From Plantago major (Eukaryota; Streptophyta; Magnoliopsida; Lamiales; Plantaginaceae): 64,000 nt of DNA. Made by a program: the position numbers and the translations under genes. The DNA is taken from contig CM048841.1 in the NCBI GenBank assembly GCA_026545765.1, positions 95,127,352 to 95,191,351 on the forward strand, given 5' to 3'. Positions 44,004-56,889 of this stretch are shown here, in pieces (positions within the stretch are counted from its first letter, which is position 1; every line of letters begins with the position of its first letter). The notes under the pieces are model-generated. The model was not told where the DNA came from. It searched no databases and saw nothing but the letters and a program-made list of their open reading frames with translations.

Positions 44004-44396
44004 TACTTATATGATGGCTTGATTTGGCAGTTTGATGGCTTGATTGTAGTGTTTAATTGGTAGTTTGCTCACAGTTCATGTTGTAAGAAAATGATGCTCT
44101 GTTTTAGGGACTCCCCTCTGTTTTATTATGCCCACCAATATGTACTCAACAAGCTTTTGGAAATGAAATTTGGTTGTTTTGGTGGTAATTATATACAGTT
44201 TTCTTGTTGTTTTATTGGTGAATCTCTGTGTTTTTTCTAATCTTCATTAGTTTTCATCATATAGTCTTGCATTCAACATGTCTTAGAAGAAGTGAACTTC
44301 AAAGGCTATGGAGGCACTTCAGATTACGTCGATCTAGCAGCCTTCCTGGTGAGGAATGGAAGACAACTGAAGATCAATTATATCAGTTTAATTTGA
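44004..44396 (+). pseudogene. Zinc-finger element remainder plus F-box gene B tail of unit 2
   Basis: 44004-44198 corresponds to 23091-23285. From 44199 gene B intron 2 similarity resumes and the FBD exon 44265-44396 is open for 43 codons to TGA, with the 48-nt in-frame loss found in all gene B tails. Confidence 0.78.
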
Positions 44397-45342
44397 CATG
44401 CAAGGTACCTGCGAATTTGCGAACAAGTAATGAATTAAATGCAACCGAATCATGTTACGTTTTTTCTTCATAGCGTCAACCCGTACCTTGATTGTTATTT
44501 TATTCCAGCATTTGTATAAATCTTGAATTTATATATCGCGAATTATGAAGATTTTACATTAGACTGCAGAATAGCGCATAAGAGTGCACTAGATATGCTC
44601 TAACACGACATCTGCACCATCTAGATTACGAACCTCCAAAGTCAAATTAAGCCAAAACCCAAAAAAAAAAGTTGAGAATCAGTTTAATTTGACATGCAAC
44701 TTGTGAATTTGTAACAAGTAATGAATTAAATGCAATGAAAGAGTGAAGGGTGGAAATCATGTTATGTTTTACTTGATAGCATTGTCAAGTCAACCCCTAC
44801 CTTGATTGTTGTTTTATTCCGACATTTGTATATATCTTGTGTTTATGTATCACACATACGAAGATTTTTCATTAGAATGACATTTTGTCATCTCATTTCA
44901 AACACGGAGAGAAGAATCTAGATAAAACATTGAGCAAGAGAACGAACCCTTTAGATACCTAAGTGGGATAATATGTATATTACGCCCCTAAAATCATTTG
45001 CCACAAACAAAAACTTGAACTTAATGTTTTCTTTGAACGAAATGTCAAATTCAGTATAATAACATTCGCAAACCATTACAATAGAATAGCGCATGAGAGA
45101 TTGCATTAGGTATGCGCTAACACAACATATATCTACACCATTTAGATTACTAATCTCCATAGTCAAATTGGCACCACAACTAAAACCAAAAAGATTAAAT
45201 AGTTTCCCAACTTTATATCATATTGATGTGGTATAAAATGGTTAAATCCTTTAGTCTAGGAATAGATATTCTCGAGCTTAGGTAAGTTAAAGAATTATAC
45301 TAGAATTTTCGAGTGAGATCCACCTGCAAAATGAGGTAAGGG
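44397..45342 (+). other. Gene B 3' flank, unit 3
   Basis: Same content as 1297-2238. Small differences include AATTTGTAACAAG for AATTTGCGAACAAG. Nothing additional seen. Confidence 0.6.
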
Positions 45343-45350
45343 GTTAAACC

Positions 45351-47084
45351 CTATGTTTTGAAACTCGGACCCGGACGTTGACCCGGCCTACCTACTGTAG
45401 GAGGTTCAACCGGGTCAACTCGGGTCAACCTACAAAAAATATTTTTAAAAATAAAATATAATGTATACCTTAAAAATTCAACATATACATTTTTTACCTA
45501 AAAAAAAAGATAGAAAACATTGCATAAACGACATATGCATCAATTCCATTGCCACAATGCATATACAATATTGAAATAACAATCCATAAACCACAATTCA
45601 TATTGAGTTCAAAATAACAAATAACATCAAAGCATCATAGTTCCAACTTAGTCTCTATAACATCTTAAGATTGCAACAATCCATAAACAATCAAAACAAA
45701 GTTCACTTGAAGATGTTTTTGAACAACAAAGTCGTAAAATGCCTAGCTTTCTTCTCCGGCGCCTTCCCCTTCATTCGGTGGCTCACATCCCCAGTTTTGA
45801 TCATCTCCCCACATAGGATCATCATCGTCAAGAAGAGTTGTGTCAAGGACATTGTCACTACCTATACGAAAGCCATGATAATGATACAAATTAAATTACT
45901 TAACCAAAAGACCAAAACAAAGTAAGGGATAGTGAAATATACAAATAGAACAATGGATAAGCAAATGATACCTTCAACACACTGTGAACTCTCACCAGCA
46001 TCACCTGTTTCATTTTCAAGCCTCTCCAATTCATCATAGTCTAGCTCTCCATTAGGTTCTTCATCAATTACCCAATGATCAACTCTATCAACACATTCTA
46101 TATCAATGGGATCATACGAAACTTTCTTTGGACTACAAACAATATAAAAACAAAGGTCAAGCAATCATCAAGACCAATATTCAATACGTTATGTAACTAT
46201 AACAAAACATGAGTTAAAGAACCATACACCGATTCTTCAAGCGCAAATTGTAGTGTACAAAGAGTGCATTGCAGAATCTTATTCTTACCAGATTGTCCAA
46301 TTTCAACACAATAACGCCAAGTTGGATCAACTTTTGTGAACCGAGTGAGCGGTGGAGCATTTTCGAAGCATTTGCACTAGCGAAGTCTTGATGATGGCGT
46401 CAATCGTCCATATATCCTCCAAGATACATATGCATTTACACTAGTCACTAGCAGAAGCTAAATTAAAATTACTAACTAAACAAAACTCAACACTCAAGTA
46501 GAAGGATCAACTTAAAAACGCAAGAACAAGATTAATACTTTACTTACCAGTTACCAATTGAGCCGATTGAATGAATGAAATGAACAGAGCCGATTGAATG
46601 AATGAGACAGCAAAACGGCAAAGGTAGACAATGATTGAACACATCAATCTTAATGAAACCTCTCCCAAATTCTTCTAAATGAAAAGGAAAACACAAACTC
46701 GCAACTCCGGTCACGGATTCACTCGGCCACCGCCGAATCAGTATGAAGGATCTGCAACTTCACCGACTGCAGTCGCAACTTCCGGGATTGAGATCAAGCT
46801 TTTACATTGGTTGAAGCCGTTTGCGGTTTGCAGATTGAGATTGCCAGATTGGGGCTTTTCGGTTTTTGCTTTTGTTTCGGTTTGCAGATTGAGTTTGGGG
46901 CCCTTTTTTTGGTTTTATCGTTTTTTACTTTTTTTTTTTAAAGAAAACCGGTTCGAACCGGTTTTTAACCGGTTCCACCGGGTTTTTACCGAAATCCGAT
47001 TTTTTCCGGTTTTGGGGGGTTTTCGGCCCGGACCCCCTCCGAATCGCGGTTGGACCGGGTCGACCCGTCGGTTTCATAACATAG
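45351..47084. mobile_element. hAT-1, unit 3
   Basis: Copy of 2247-3996 with perfect target duplication GTTAAACC (45343-45350, 47085-47092) and left terminus CTATGTTTTGAAAC. The 46610-46800 part has more small losses than the other units (for example GGTAGACAATG for GCAGAGACAGCG). Confidence 0.84.
45743..46315 (-). pseudogene. hAT transposase C-terminal remnant, unit 3
   Basis: The most complete copy: ..FVHYNLRLKNR, PKKVSYDPIDIE..WVIDEEPNGELDYDELE and the acidic last exon ending in TAG (45743-45745) are all in frame across two GT-AG introns. Upstream catalytic parts are absent. Confidence 0.72.
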
Positions 47085-47092
47085 GTTAAACC

Positions 47093-48594
47093 CTTTTTGC
47101 CGGTATGCCTTAAACAAATCGGGTTTCGATTCAACCGTCCAGTCGGTATTTATGTGTCCGATAAACTTAGAGAGTAGAATATTGCAAGTAGGTGTGATAC
47201 CTTAATGAGGAGTAAATGCGCTCCTATTTAAATGGAGAGCTCCAGGATATAAGTCTTCGGTTACCCGTAGTCTTGTCGGACCTATCAGCTCTTAAAATGT
47301 GTTGCCGGAGTAAGGTGGCGCATTTGGACCACGCGATGGTGTCGGACTATAGGAGGTTGGTCCCAACCATCTTGGTCTTTTATCCATAGAAAGGAGGAAA
47401 ATCAGACCTGTTTGGGTAGGGTCATCCGACTGGATTAGTGTTGAGTTCCTGCCGTGTTAGTAAAGGAGGTTGGTTTTTCTTATCTAAACACAAGAGATCG
47501 GTCTCCTTATCTCAGACGTTGAGGCGCGGTATATCTTTCATTTACACTGAGGGGTGGTCCTTCTGTCTTGTTGTGATGAGCAGTCTTCACTCGAAAGGAA
47601 GGTGAAGTCGCCATAATACGTTAGTTCCTAGGTGGGGCTTATTTTTATATAGCATAAGTTCCCTCGAGTTTTCAAGCATCTTAATTAGTAGATATAGTTG
47701 AGAAATTCCAAGTTTGATTTATTTTCTTTTCTCGTTGATTTTCTTGGTACCTCAAAAGTATTCTCTCTTCAGTCCGTCCAGAAGCATATGCATGTTGTTG
47801 GATTCAACGAATTGGGCTTGATTGGATAGCCCATTTCATCCAAGGCCCAATGGAAGTTGAAATGGGTGACACATGGTGCTCCCTGATTGGTGGAAGTGAA
47901 ATTAATGCTATATCTTATGATTATGGAATCCAAAATCTCCCTGGAGAAAAATGGGAACTTACATTTACTGATTTAAGTAGATAATGTAACGTTTGGTGTC
48001 ACGACTATTTTTGCTTGCACTACTACTATATCAGAATATTTTATTTATAATGTATGTATATAAAAAATTCAAAATATATAGATTATTTTCCTAAAAAAAA
48101 TATTTTTACAACCTAAAATACTAAATAGCAGTCAATCATAATAATTCATTTCCACTTTTTAAATTTTTAAATTTCCAAACTATTATAAGAAGTAAAATAA
48201 TATAATTACCATGTACTCCATTCACTCCTTCAACCTTAATTAGTTATTCTATTAGAATTAGTCAAGACTTTTTCATGCCATAAGATAATCAAATTATATA
48301 TGGACAAATTTCATTCAAACTTGATTTTGACAATTTTCTAATGTACTAAATTAAAACGTTAGAAATTACTTTATTGGATTTTTTCTTGTATAAGATACTA
48401 ATTACAAAAGTTGATTTTCAATTTGAAAGGTCGTAATAGCAAGTAGCAGGTGTAAAGATTGAATCCCGTTGTAGGTAAAAGCAGTGATTTTCTTCGTATG
48501 GACTATGGAGCATTACATCGCGTCTAGGTAGAAAAAATCGCGTGCATGTCACGGCTTGATCATTACAAATTAAATTTCCGAGTTGACTTTTTGC
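47093..48594. other. Unclassified shared segment, unit 3
   Basis: Equivalent of 4005-5479. No feature recognised beyond those noted there. Confidence 0.4.
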
Positions 48595-48616
48595 CATATA
48601 TATATATATATATATA
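48595..48616. repeat. (TA)n microsatellite, unit 3, gene A upstream region
   Basis: Only about 11 TA steps; see 5480-5528 and 27702-27814 for the longer alleles. Confidence 0.93.
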
Positions 48617-48689
48617 CAAAGAAAAACTAATGTTGTCAGAATAAATAGAATATGGACGAAATTTTCAACCCGAGTACATATATTATGAC

Positions 48690-49442
48690 TAGGGTGTACG
48701 TGTGCAGTTACCGGGTGGTTATTTGTCAAAGTTTTAACCAACCCGCCTATAGCGGGTAGGCCAAATCATTAACTGTGGATGGTGGGATTTTCTCTCAACC
48801 GTCACGGGTCGGTTGACTACTTGAGGCGGACGGATTAACGCATCAAAACAAGGACATATATGACGCATTAAAGAAAGAGACATTAGACTTCATAAGCTTA
48901 ATAAACTAACCCGCAACAGTAAGGGAAACATCAACATAATTCGAAACTTTAATACAAGTAATTTAAGTACATAAATTCCAAATATAAGTCCATGAGTATT
49001 TAAATTATGAAGGTCCCGACAAAACTAAGATTGCAAACTAATGCCAAGAAGCAAAACAATATTCCCTCGGTCCTCTGATCCTTTGATGGAAAGGGCTAAG
49101 CAATGTGAAAAAATAATAAGGAAGAAACAATTCAAAGCTAATAGATATGCAAATCCAATAAGACAGTACACTAGAGAGATATGATGGAAAGAATTGAGCA
49201 AAAACTAGTGGAGTTGGGTTTTTGTTAGTTTATATAGTACTATTAATCTATTATATAAAAGAAAATACATATATGCATATATAGGCGGGTTGGTGGTAGG
49301 CGGTTTCAACACCACCACACCCACTACTAAAGGCGGGTAACAATTTTATTAACATGGGCGGTTTTTTAAAAAACGCTAACCGTCGACGTGTGGTAGTTGG
49401 GCAAATGGCAAAGCGTATGGCGGTTATTTTTATGTACACCTA
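48690..49442. mobile_element. hAT-2, unit 3
   Basis: Copy of 5602-6338, flanked by ATTATGAC and ATTACCAC. The right GC-rich arm (49284-49430) differs from units 1 and 2 in several places, and three C are missing from the terminal ACACCCCTA (here ACACCTA). Confidence 0.82.
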
Positions 49443-49960
49443 ATTACCACATCACAACATAGTAAAGATTCAAAATTTTGCCAACCTAGCATAGTTGTGG
49501 GACTAACGTTATGTGCCCACGTAAAGATTCAAATTCTTGGTATCATATAAAATTATTAGCCTCCGTAAAGCGCTTGAATATGCATTGCCTCGTTCCATAA
49601 GTGAATTTGGGGTTATCTTAAAGTCGTTGTCAGGACGAATAGAACGGATTGCACACGGTATGCGCAAGAGTAGAGGAACATCGATTTTCAATCAAATTTC
49701 CAGATTCAAACCGACGAGAAAATGAAAAAACTAAACATATATAAAATAGAAATGTAAAATAATCAAGGGCGCACATATGTGATATGTTACATCTGAACAC
49801 TATATATACCCCTGGCTTGGACATATTATATATACCATTCCAATCCACCACCTTTCTTTTCATAAACCCTATAAACTCTCAGTCTCACTCCTCTAGATAG
49901 ATAAACAGTAGATTTGTGCCAAGATAACAGACAACGCAAGGCAAGATAAATAATCAGCAG

Positions 49961-50685
49961 GTATGCTATATCCACTCTCTCTAGATATCCATTCTACTAA
50001 ACCTGCTATATGTCTCTAATATATGTACACACACCACACATATGACCTGAAAATGGCGTTTTAATTTTGCAAGCTTTTGATTGTTTTGTATATCCTTAAA
50101 TGATTGTCTCGTGGTTATCTTAATTGTATGTGATCCCTATGACTTGTTTAATCAGATCTTTGTGAGTTTCCTTTATTTAATTTTATGTGTTTATCATCTT
50201 TTGAAAGAACCATCACATGTGCTTAATCAAAATTTCATACATTTAATGATAAAAAAAGCCTGAATCAATCTGAATTCTATATATACTTTTTTTTTCGGCA
50301 TTGGTTGGTGTAAATTCTCCCTTAGTGGCTTGTAAATCTAGATGGTGTGGTGTTGTGTTAGTGCATTTGTAATTAATGGCTTTCGAAAGTTTTAAGTTAG
50401 AGTTTTAATTATGCGCTATTCTGTTGAAATGGTTTGCGAAAGTTTGCGATTTCTTTTGTCATTTAAGAAAAAACCATTAAGTTAGAGTTTATGCGCTGTT
50501 TTGCGCTGTAATGGTTTGCGAAACTTATAAGATTGTTTCTTGTATCTTGATGTTTACAAAAAAAAATTAAGTTAGACTTTTTAATTCTTTATGGAAAATG
50601 AATTTATCAGTTCACATAGGCATCTAATAATGTGTTCTTGCTGAATGTTTTCATTCTTCTCTATGTTTGTTCATTAGTGTTTCAG
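49961..50685 (+). other. 5' leader intron of gene A, unit 3
   Basis: CAGCAG|GTATGC to TTTCAG|CACTC. The TATA-like CACTATATATACCCC is at about 49799, as in unit 1. Confidence 0.55.
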
Positions 50686-50697
50686 CACTCTACAAAC

Positions 50698-52232
50698 ATG
50701 AAGACAAGGAGTCAAGCTAAAAGATCAAAACACAGTGAAGATCGACTCAGTGATTTGCCAGAGGATGTCGTGAGCCACATTCTGTCGCTCATGCCCATCA
50801 AAGATGCGGTGAGGACCAGTGTTCTGTCAAAAAACTGGGAGTACAAATGGACTTGTATATCAAAGGTGGATGTCAACGATAGAGTTTCTTATACGGGGAA
50901 AACAAGTGAGATTTTCTTCCGGAAGAAGAGCACGAGGGATGGATTTGTTGACTTTGTGGAACGACTAACTTTTCTTCCTTCAAAAATTACCAGATTTTGT
51001 TTGGAAATGCAATCCCAATATGAATCAAATCGCATATCTGGATGGATTAATGCGCTATTGACGACCAAGGTTGAGTGTCTCAAACTATCTTATTGCCATG
51101 ATGCTTACATTGTCATGCCCAACAGTCTCCTCTGCATCACTTCTTTGAGGAAACTAAAACTACATCTATCCTGCACTTTTCAACTTCCTAGTATGAATTT
51201 ATTTCCCAACCTGAAGATCCTGAAACTCAGCACTGTCCAAATTGTTAACCAGTCATTCAGTAGTGATAGGGAGTCCCATAGCGATACATTGACTCTATCT
51301 TTCCCGGTGCTAGAGACACTCCAACTAATTAAGTGCAGATTTTTGAATGCAAAGATTGTGGAATTGATGCCCCATCATTGTCTGCATTGATTCATGGTAC
51401 AGCTGATCTTGATCAAGATTACATGCCAAGGGACTATTTGATTAAGATACTTAGCACAAAGCTTGTGCAGTTTAAATTTGATGGTAATGTGCATGTACAA
51501 GAGAACATTGTTTTAACTGGACAACAGGTAACCTGTGCCGAACTGGTGTACGAGGGTTATACTGATATTGTATCTATGGACATGGTTTTAATGCATGCAC
51601 GAGTGCTGTTGAGAGAATTCACAATCCTAAAGGAGTTGAAGACATCCGGTTATTTTACAAAGGTTAGTTCTCCTCTCTCACACTATTTTGGAACGGACAA
51701 AGTAACTAGCTAGTACATATATATTATGGTCGAGAGGGTAACAAGTGTTGCGAATATTAAAAATTTTCATTTTGTTTTGTGTTTCTCTAAAGGCTATTGC
51801 GCGAGGAACTGCTGGAAATTCTTCCAATCTTTCATCACCTTGCACGACTAGATGTGTGTTCTCAGTTTCATCCAAAAGGGCTGCTTAAGTTACTTCATAA
51901 AGCCCCATTACTCAAGTTTCTTGATATTTCTGATGAACATGTAAGTTCATCTGTTTCTTTTCCTGTCCGATTTAATTTAATTTTCTTATTTAGTTTATAA
52001 TTGGTGAATATTTATGTGTTTTTTCTCATCTTTGTTTGTTTTTATTATATAGTCTTGGTACGTGCATATTTTCGACTATGATGGTGTGGAGTCTGTGCCG
52101 CTCTGCATTCAACATGTCCTAGAAGAAGTGAACTTCAAAGGCTATGGAGGCACTTCAGCTTACGTCGATCTAGCAGCCTTCCTGGTGAGGCATGGAAGAC
52201 AATTGAAGATCAATTATATCAGTTTAATTTGA
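50698..52232 (+). pseudogene. F-box/LRR/FBD protein, gene A unit 3, two small frameshifts
   Basis: Exons 50698-51662, 51793-51940 and 52053-52232, same splice sites as 29882-31416. The F-box and LRR-like part are open to about residue 222. A single C is missing in GAATT(C)GATGCC near 51366, the same loss as in unit 1, and two bases (CT) are missing in exon 2 near 51821. Exon 3 with the FBD motif is intact. The F-box reads MPIKDAV, as in gene B, where units 1 and 2 have MPMKDAV. With only two indels, this copy is either very recently inactivated or is functional and mis-assembled. Confidence 0.85.
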
Positions 52233-52706
52233 CATGTAACTTGCGAATTTGCGAACAAGTAATGAATTAAATGCAACCAAAGTGTGAATCATGTCAACCC
52301 CTACCTTGATTGTTGTTTTAATTCCGACATTTGTATAGATCTTGAGTTTATGTATCGCAAATATGAAGATTTTTCATTAGAATGACATTTTGTCTTCTCA
52401 TTTCAAACACCGGGAGAGAATCTAAAATGAAAACATTGAGCAAGAGAACGAACCCATTAGATACCTAGTGAGCCCAAGTACATTGCGGCCCCTAAATTCA
52501 TTTGCCACGAACAAAAACTTGAACTTAAAGTTTTCTTGGAATGAAATGTCAAATTCGCATAACTTTCGCAAATCATTACAACATAATGGTGCATGACCGT
52601 GCATTAGGTATGCGCTAACACGACATATATCTACACCATTTAGATTGTGGATCTCCAAAGTCAAATTGACAACACAACCAAAACCAAAAAGATTAAAAAG
52701 TTGAGA
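52233..52706 (+). other. Gene A 3' flank, unit 3, cut by deletion
   Basis: Same as 9114 onward until 52706, where 1,725 bp present in unit 2 (TRIM, small ORF, spacer) are missing. Confidence 0.65.
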
Positions 52707-52724
52707 ATAATGGTGCATGACCGT
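52707..52724. other. Templated insertion at deletion joint, unit 3
   Basis: ATAATGGTGCATGACCGT at the joint is an exact copy of 52583-52600, 124 bp upstream. It overlaps the left flank by AT and the right flank by CGT. Unit 2 shows the undeleted state (31889 and 33615 as the two sides). Confidence 0.9.
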
Positions 52725-52875
52725 CTATAGTAGAACTTTTACCTTGACAAATTGCAAACCTCGAGTCTTATACAATCGACAAATTACTAATCGCTGCAAA
52801 AACAAATTTTGAACTAATATGTGGCCAAAATACGTTGGTTTAAGGATGTCGCTTGTCACGTATAGTGTGACACGC

Positions 52876-52876
<1 letters not shown>

Positions 52877-52964
<88 letters not shown>
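52877..52964. repeat. (TA)n microsatellite before Helitron 1, unit 3
   Basis: About 44 TA steps, then ATTATTATAAG leading into the Helitron 5' end. Confidence 0.96.
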
Positions 52965-52968
<4 letters not shown>

Positions 52969-52973
52969 ATAAG

Positions 52974-53824
52974 TCTATTATAAGAGAGTAAGTTGCTCAA
53001 GTTTGGTACCAAGTGAATGGACCATTTTACCCTTAATGAATTTTTGATTTTCCAACTCCTTCAAAGGTGTTTCTTGTCAAATGCTAAAAGTGAATAGTAA
53101 TTTTTGTTCTAATGTTGTAGAGTACTAATTAGGAGATAGATGTAAGAGTTTCTTCCGCTTCTTTATTGGAAATTGTTGCAAACTTAATTTCGATTTATTG
53201 TTTATTTCATTGTTAGATAAAACCTCATTTATAGTTGGTATGTGTATCATGCACATTGGTGATTTAATGCAAAATTTTAATATGTTTTTCTATAAAATAT
53301 AATTTATTTAATGTAAAACATTGATGTTATCAAGTAAAAAAAACCTCCAATATTTTTATAGAGAAAGTCTCCTGATAGACGGTCTCTATATCACGTATCT
53401 ATAGATGGACCTGTATATCAAGAAAACCATCGATTTTGTTAATCAAAACGTCTATGTTATCAACATTTGTGCCTTTTCATATTAAAAAAAAAACATATTT
53501 TGTTAACTACATAGACGTTTTGATTAATAACATTGATGATTTTGTAAATAACATAGGTCCATTTCTAATGACCGTACCTCTAGAGACGTGTTTTTTATAA
53601 GAAGGCTCGTTCTTTCTTTAATGTAATGTAATAGAACTGAACTGAAATTAATGAGTTTTCAGATAAAGAACATAGCCTAAGTCTGTAACACTCATATTTC
53701 CTATCAATTTTTGTCAGTTTATAAGATCTCTTCCCCATGGAATTATGTTAATTGTTTTTATAAAAATACTCACATAATATTATAAAGTGTACTTGGCACC
53801 GCTTAGCGCGGTGCGTTCTCACTA

Positions 53825-53825
<1 letters not shown>
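52974..53825 (+). mobile_element. Short non-autonomous Helitron (Helitron 1), best copy, unit 3
   Basis: 5' TCTATTATAAGAGAGTAA. 3' hairpin GCACCGC-TTAGC-GCGGTGC (53796-53814) followed by GTTCTCA and CTAG (53822-53825), then T: hairpin position, CTRR end and 3' T all fit a plant Helitron. Length 852 bp, no coding capacity. The MITE with GACGGTCTCT ends lies inside (from 53365). Confidence 0.75.

Positions 53826-53882
<57 letters not shown>
53826..53882. repeat. (TA)n microsatellite between Helitrons, unit 3
   Basis: About 28 TA steps directly after the CTAG terminus of Helitron 1. Confidence 0.95.
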
Positions 53883-53887
<5 letters not shown>

Positions 53888-55291
53888 GTCTATCTATTAT
53901 AAGAGAGTAAACTTTGAAGGTTTTGGTACCAAGTGAATGTACCAATATGCCCTTTAAAATGAAAGTTGTAATTGACTGTTTAACGCTTATTACTGAACCA
54001 CGTTTAATATCTTTCCGGCTTTCCTGTTTGAAACAGGCGCTTTGGATTCTTTGACATGTTCTTGACTCTCTTTTCTCAAGCTAGAAACTGACGGGAGTTG
54101 AAGGGGTTTAATGTTTGTTCCCCATCAATGTTTATACATGTGCGCTTCAGGTGTTGATGGTTTGTTATTATAGCCAGCCAGCCCTTCATATCCTCTCTTT
54201 GTCTATGCCCCCATCCCAATCAGGTGAAATGAATTTATGATCGACGTTCATGTATAAATTCTCTTTTCGTTACCCTCTATACAGATTTCTGTTTGTTGTG
54301 CCCTCCATCTTTTTGTTAGATGTCCTTTGTGTTATTAGTGAATCGCAAATTCTTACAACACTGGGTTCATTTCTGTGTCGATTCAGGTAAGTGTTTGAGT
54401 TTTCATTTTAGTTGCTTTACAAATTCTATTTCTGATCAGATGTATTCGTCAAGTTTCAGTGTATCAAACTCTCATAGAATCCATATATTTGAATTCCTCG
54501 TGACAAGACGAATCCATAAACACCAATCTTGAATACTATTATTAATTAAATAAATTATTTTATCTATTAAAATAAAATATAAATTTATTAAATAAGATAA
54601 ATGAAATACTGACATTTTAAAAATAGAGTATTTATTAAATTAATTCAGACTACGTGGAATTAGTTGCATTTTCAATCAGTATATACATATTTCACAGTTT
54701 ATTTTTGGTATATTGGCTGCATATATAATTTTTATGAAATCTCATATAACTTTATCTACAAAAATCCGAAAAATATATTGAACATATATTTGAATTCCCC
54801 GTGACAAAACGAATCCATAGACACCAATCTTGAATACTACTATTCATTAAATAAACTATATTATTTATTAAAATAAAATATAAATTTACTAAATATGATA
54901 AAATGAAATAATTAAATTTAAAAAATAGAGCATTTATTAAATTAATTCAATCCTACGTGGAATTTTGTGGAATTAATCGCATTTTCAACCAGTATATATT
55001 TCACTGTTTATTTTTTGTATGTTGACTGCATATATAGTTTTTATTAAGTCTCATATAAATTTATTTACAGAACTCCGAAAAATATTTATGTTTATATTAA
55101 TAGATATTTATATTTTCATTTAATATATAATAGATATTTATATTTTCAATTATACATTTTGATTCGACGGTTGAGCAAATTCCGAATAGGGGGAGAGAAT
55201 TTTGTTGCATAAAGTTTTGCCAGGTTAAACGTGAGGAACTGAGGCTAATGTTTTAGCGCTTAGATTATCAACTGGGTGTTCTTATATAATA

Positions 55292-55519
55292 CTCCCTCCA
55301 TCCCAGTTTCATTTACCCGTATTCTGTTTTGGTCCGTCCCAAATTCAATTACCCATTCATTTAATGGAAAATATCTCTCCTACTTTATTCACCATCTCTC
55401 ATACTTTATTTACTATTTCTCATACTTTATTCAATCTATTTCCTACCATCTTTCTTACTTTATTTAATTTTTTCTTAAAACTCGTGCCCCACGGGTAATT
55501 GAAACCGGGACAGAAGGAG
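55292..55519. mobile_element. Stowaway-type MITE, unit 3 (best copy)
   Basis: CTCCCTCCATCCCAGTTTCA and the complement of GAAACCGGGACAGAAGGAG, flanked by TA (55290-55291, 55520-55521). The arms pair through ATTTACCCGT/ACGGGTAAT. Confidence 0.88.
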
Positions 55520-56794
55520 TATAATATAATATAATATATAAAGTTGATGAGCTAAACCCACCAGATTCATTCAAATTCCATCCATCCTACGTGAAATTTT
55601 GATTCTATGGCTAAGCAGAGTCTGAATAGGGGAACATAATAGTGTTGTTGCTAAGATCATGTAAGCAATGTTATTGCTTGGTGACAAAATTTTATGTCTT
55701 ATGGTTGCTGAAAATGCGGAAGGTTTGCCAGCCAAATTAATAACTAAATTTGTTCGAAATTTTGAGTGACAACATGTAGTAATTGATAGGGATTTTTCTT
55801 TGGTGATTAAATTTCTTAAATCGACAAATTTTTGCTTTGCCCCTTTGTTTCACTTTTCAAAGAAATTCAGGTATTTGATGAAAAATTTTGTTCTATATCT
55901 TTCACTATTAAATTTAAACTACCTATATACAAATCATTAATCATTTATCTCCATCTTCATGCCCGATATTGATTATCTCTTTGTATTAATAAAGAAAAAT
56001 CAGTTTGTCGTATTTTTTTATGATTTATTTTTTTACGTTTCAATTGGTGTTTCTCCAATTATGGAGGATGGTCCAAGCATAAAAGAAGTAGAAAAGTACT
56101 GAATAATATACTTATTTAAGTTATACTAGTTATCATGATAATAATTAAGTTTGAGTGTACATCTTCAACAAAATTAAAACATTTCGATATAATAGATAGA
56201 TGTTGATGAAGTGGATTATATACTCTAAAGACAATACTAAGCTAATCCAAGCTTACAAGAATGGAACTTATACAACCTTATACCATTCCCAATGGTCACA
56301 GTGATGGCCGTGAATAGTGGCATCCGTGAGCCACGACTGAAACGACGAAAAAATCTTGAAAAATCATGTCCAATGGGTCATGGCCACGACCCTGAATAGT
56401 GTTTTTAATAGATTATTATTATTATTATTATTAATTTTAATTAAATAAATTATTTCATTCACTAAAATAAAATATTAATCTCATATAACTTTATCTACAA
56501 AAATTCAAAAAATATTTTGACATATATTTGAATTCGCCGTGACAAGACGAATCTATAGACACCATTAATCTTGAATACTATTATTAATTAAATAAATTGT
56601 TTTATTCATTAAAATAAAATATAAATTTATTGAATAAGATAAAATGAAATAATGGAATTTTAAAAATTAAAACGACTCATTAAAACACATTATAAATAAT
56701 TAACGTAGCATCAAGCGTTCAAAAAGATACTCATCTTAAATAGTTTAGCATCAAACATTCTGGACAAACTAAAATATACGATTATTTTGATTCG

Positions 56795-56797
<3 letters not shown>

Positions 56798-56887
<90 letters not shown>
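56798..56887. repeat. (TA)n microsatellite, unit 3 distal
   Basis: About 45 TA steps after GATTCGCC. The same locus has about 27 in unit 2. No gene: the Tyr-Ile open frames on both strands are artefacts of the repeat. Confidence 0.96.
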
Positions 56888-56889
<2 letters not shown>

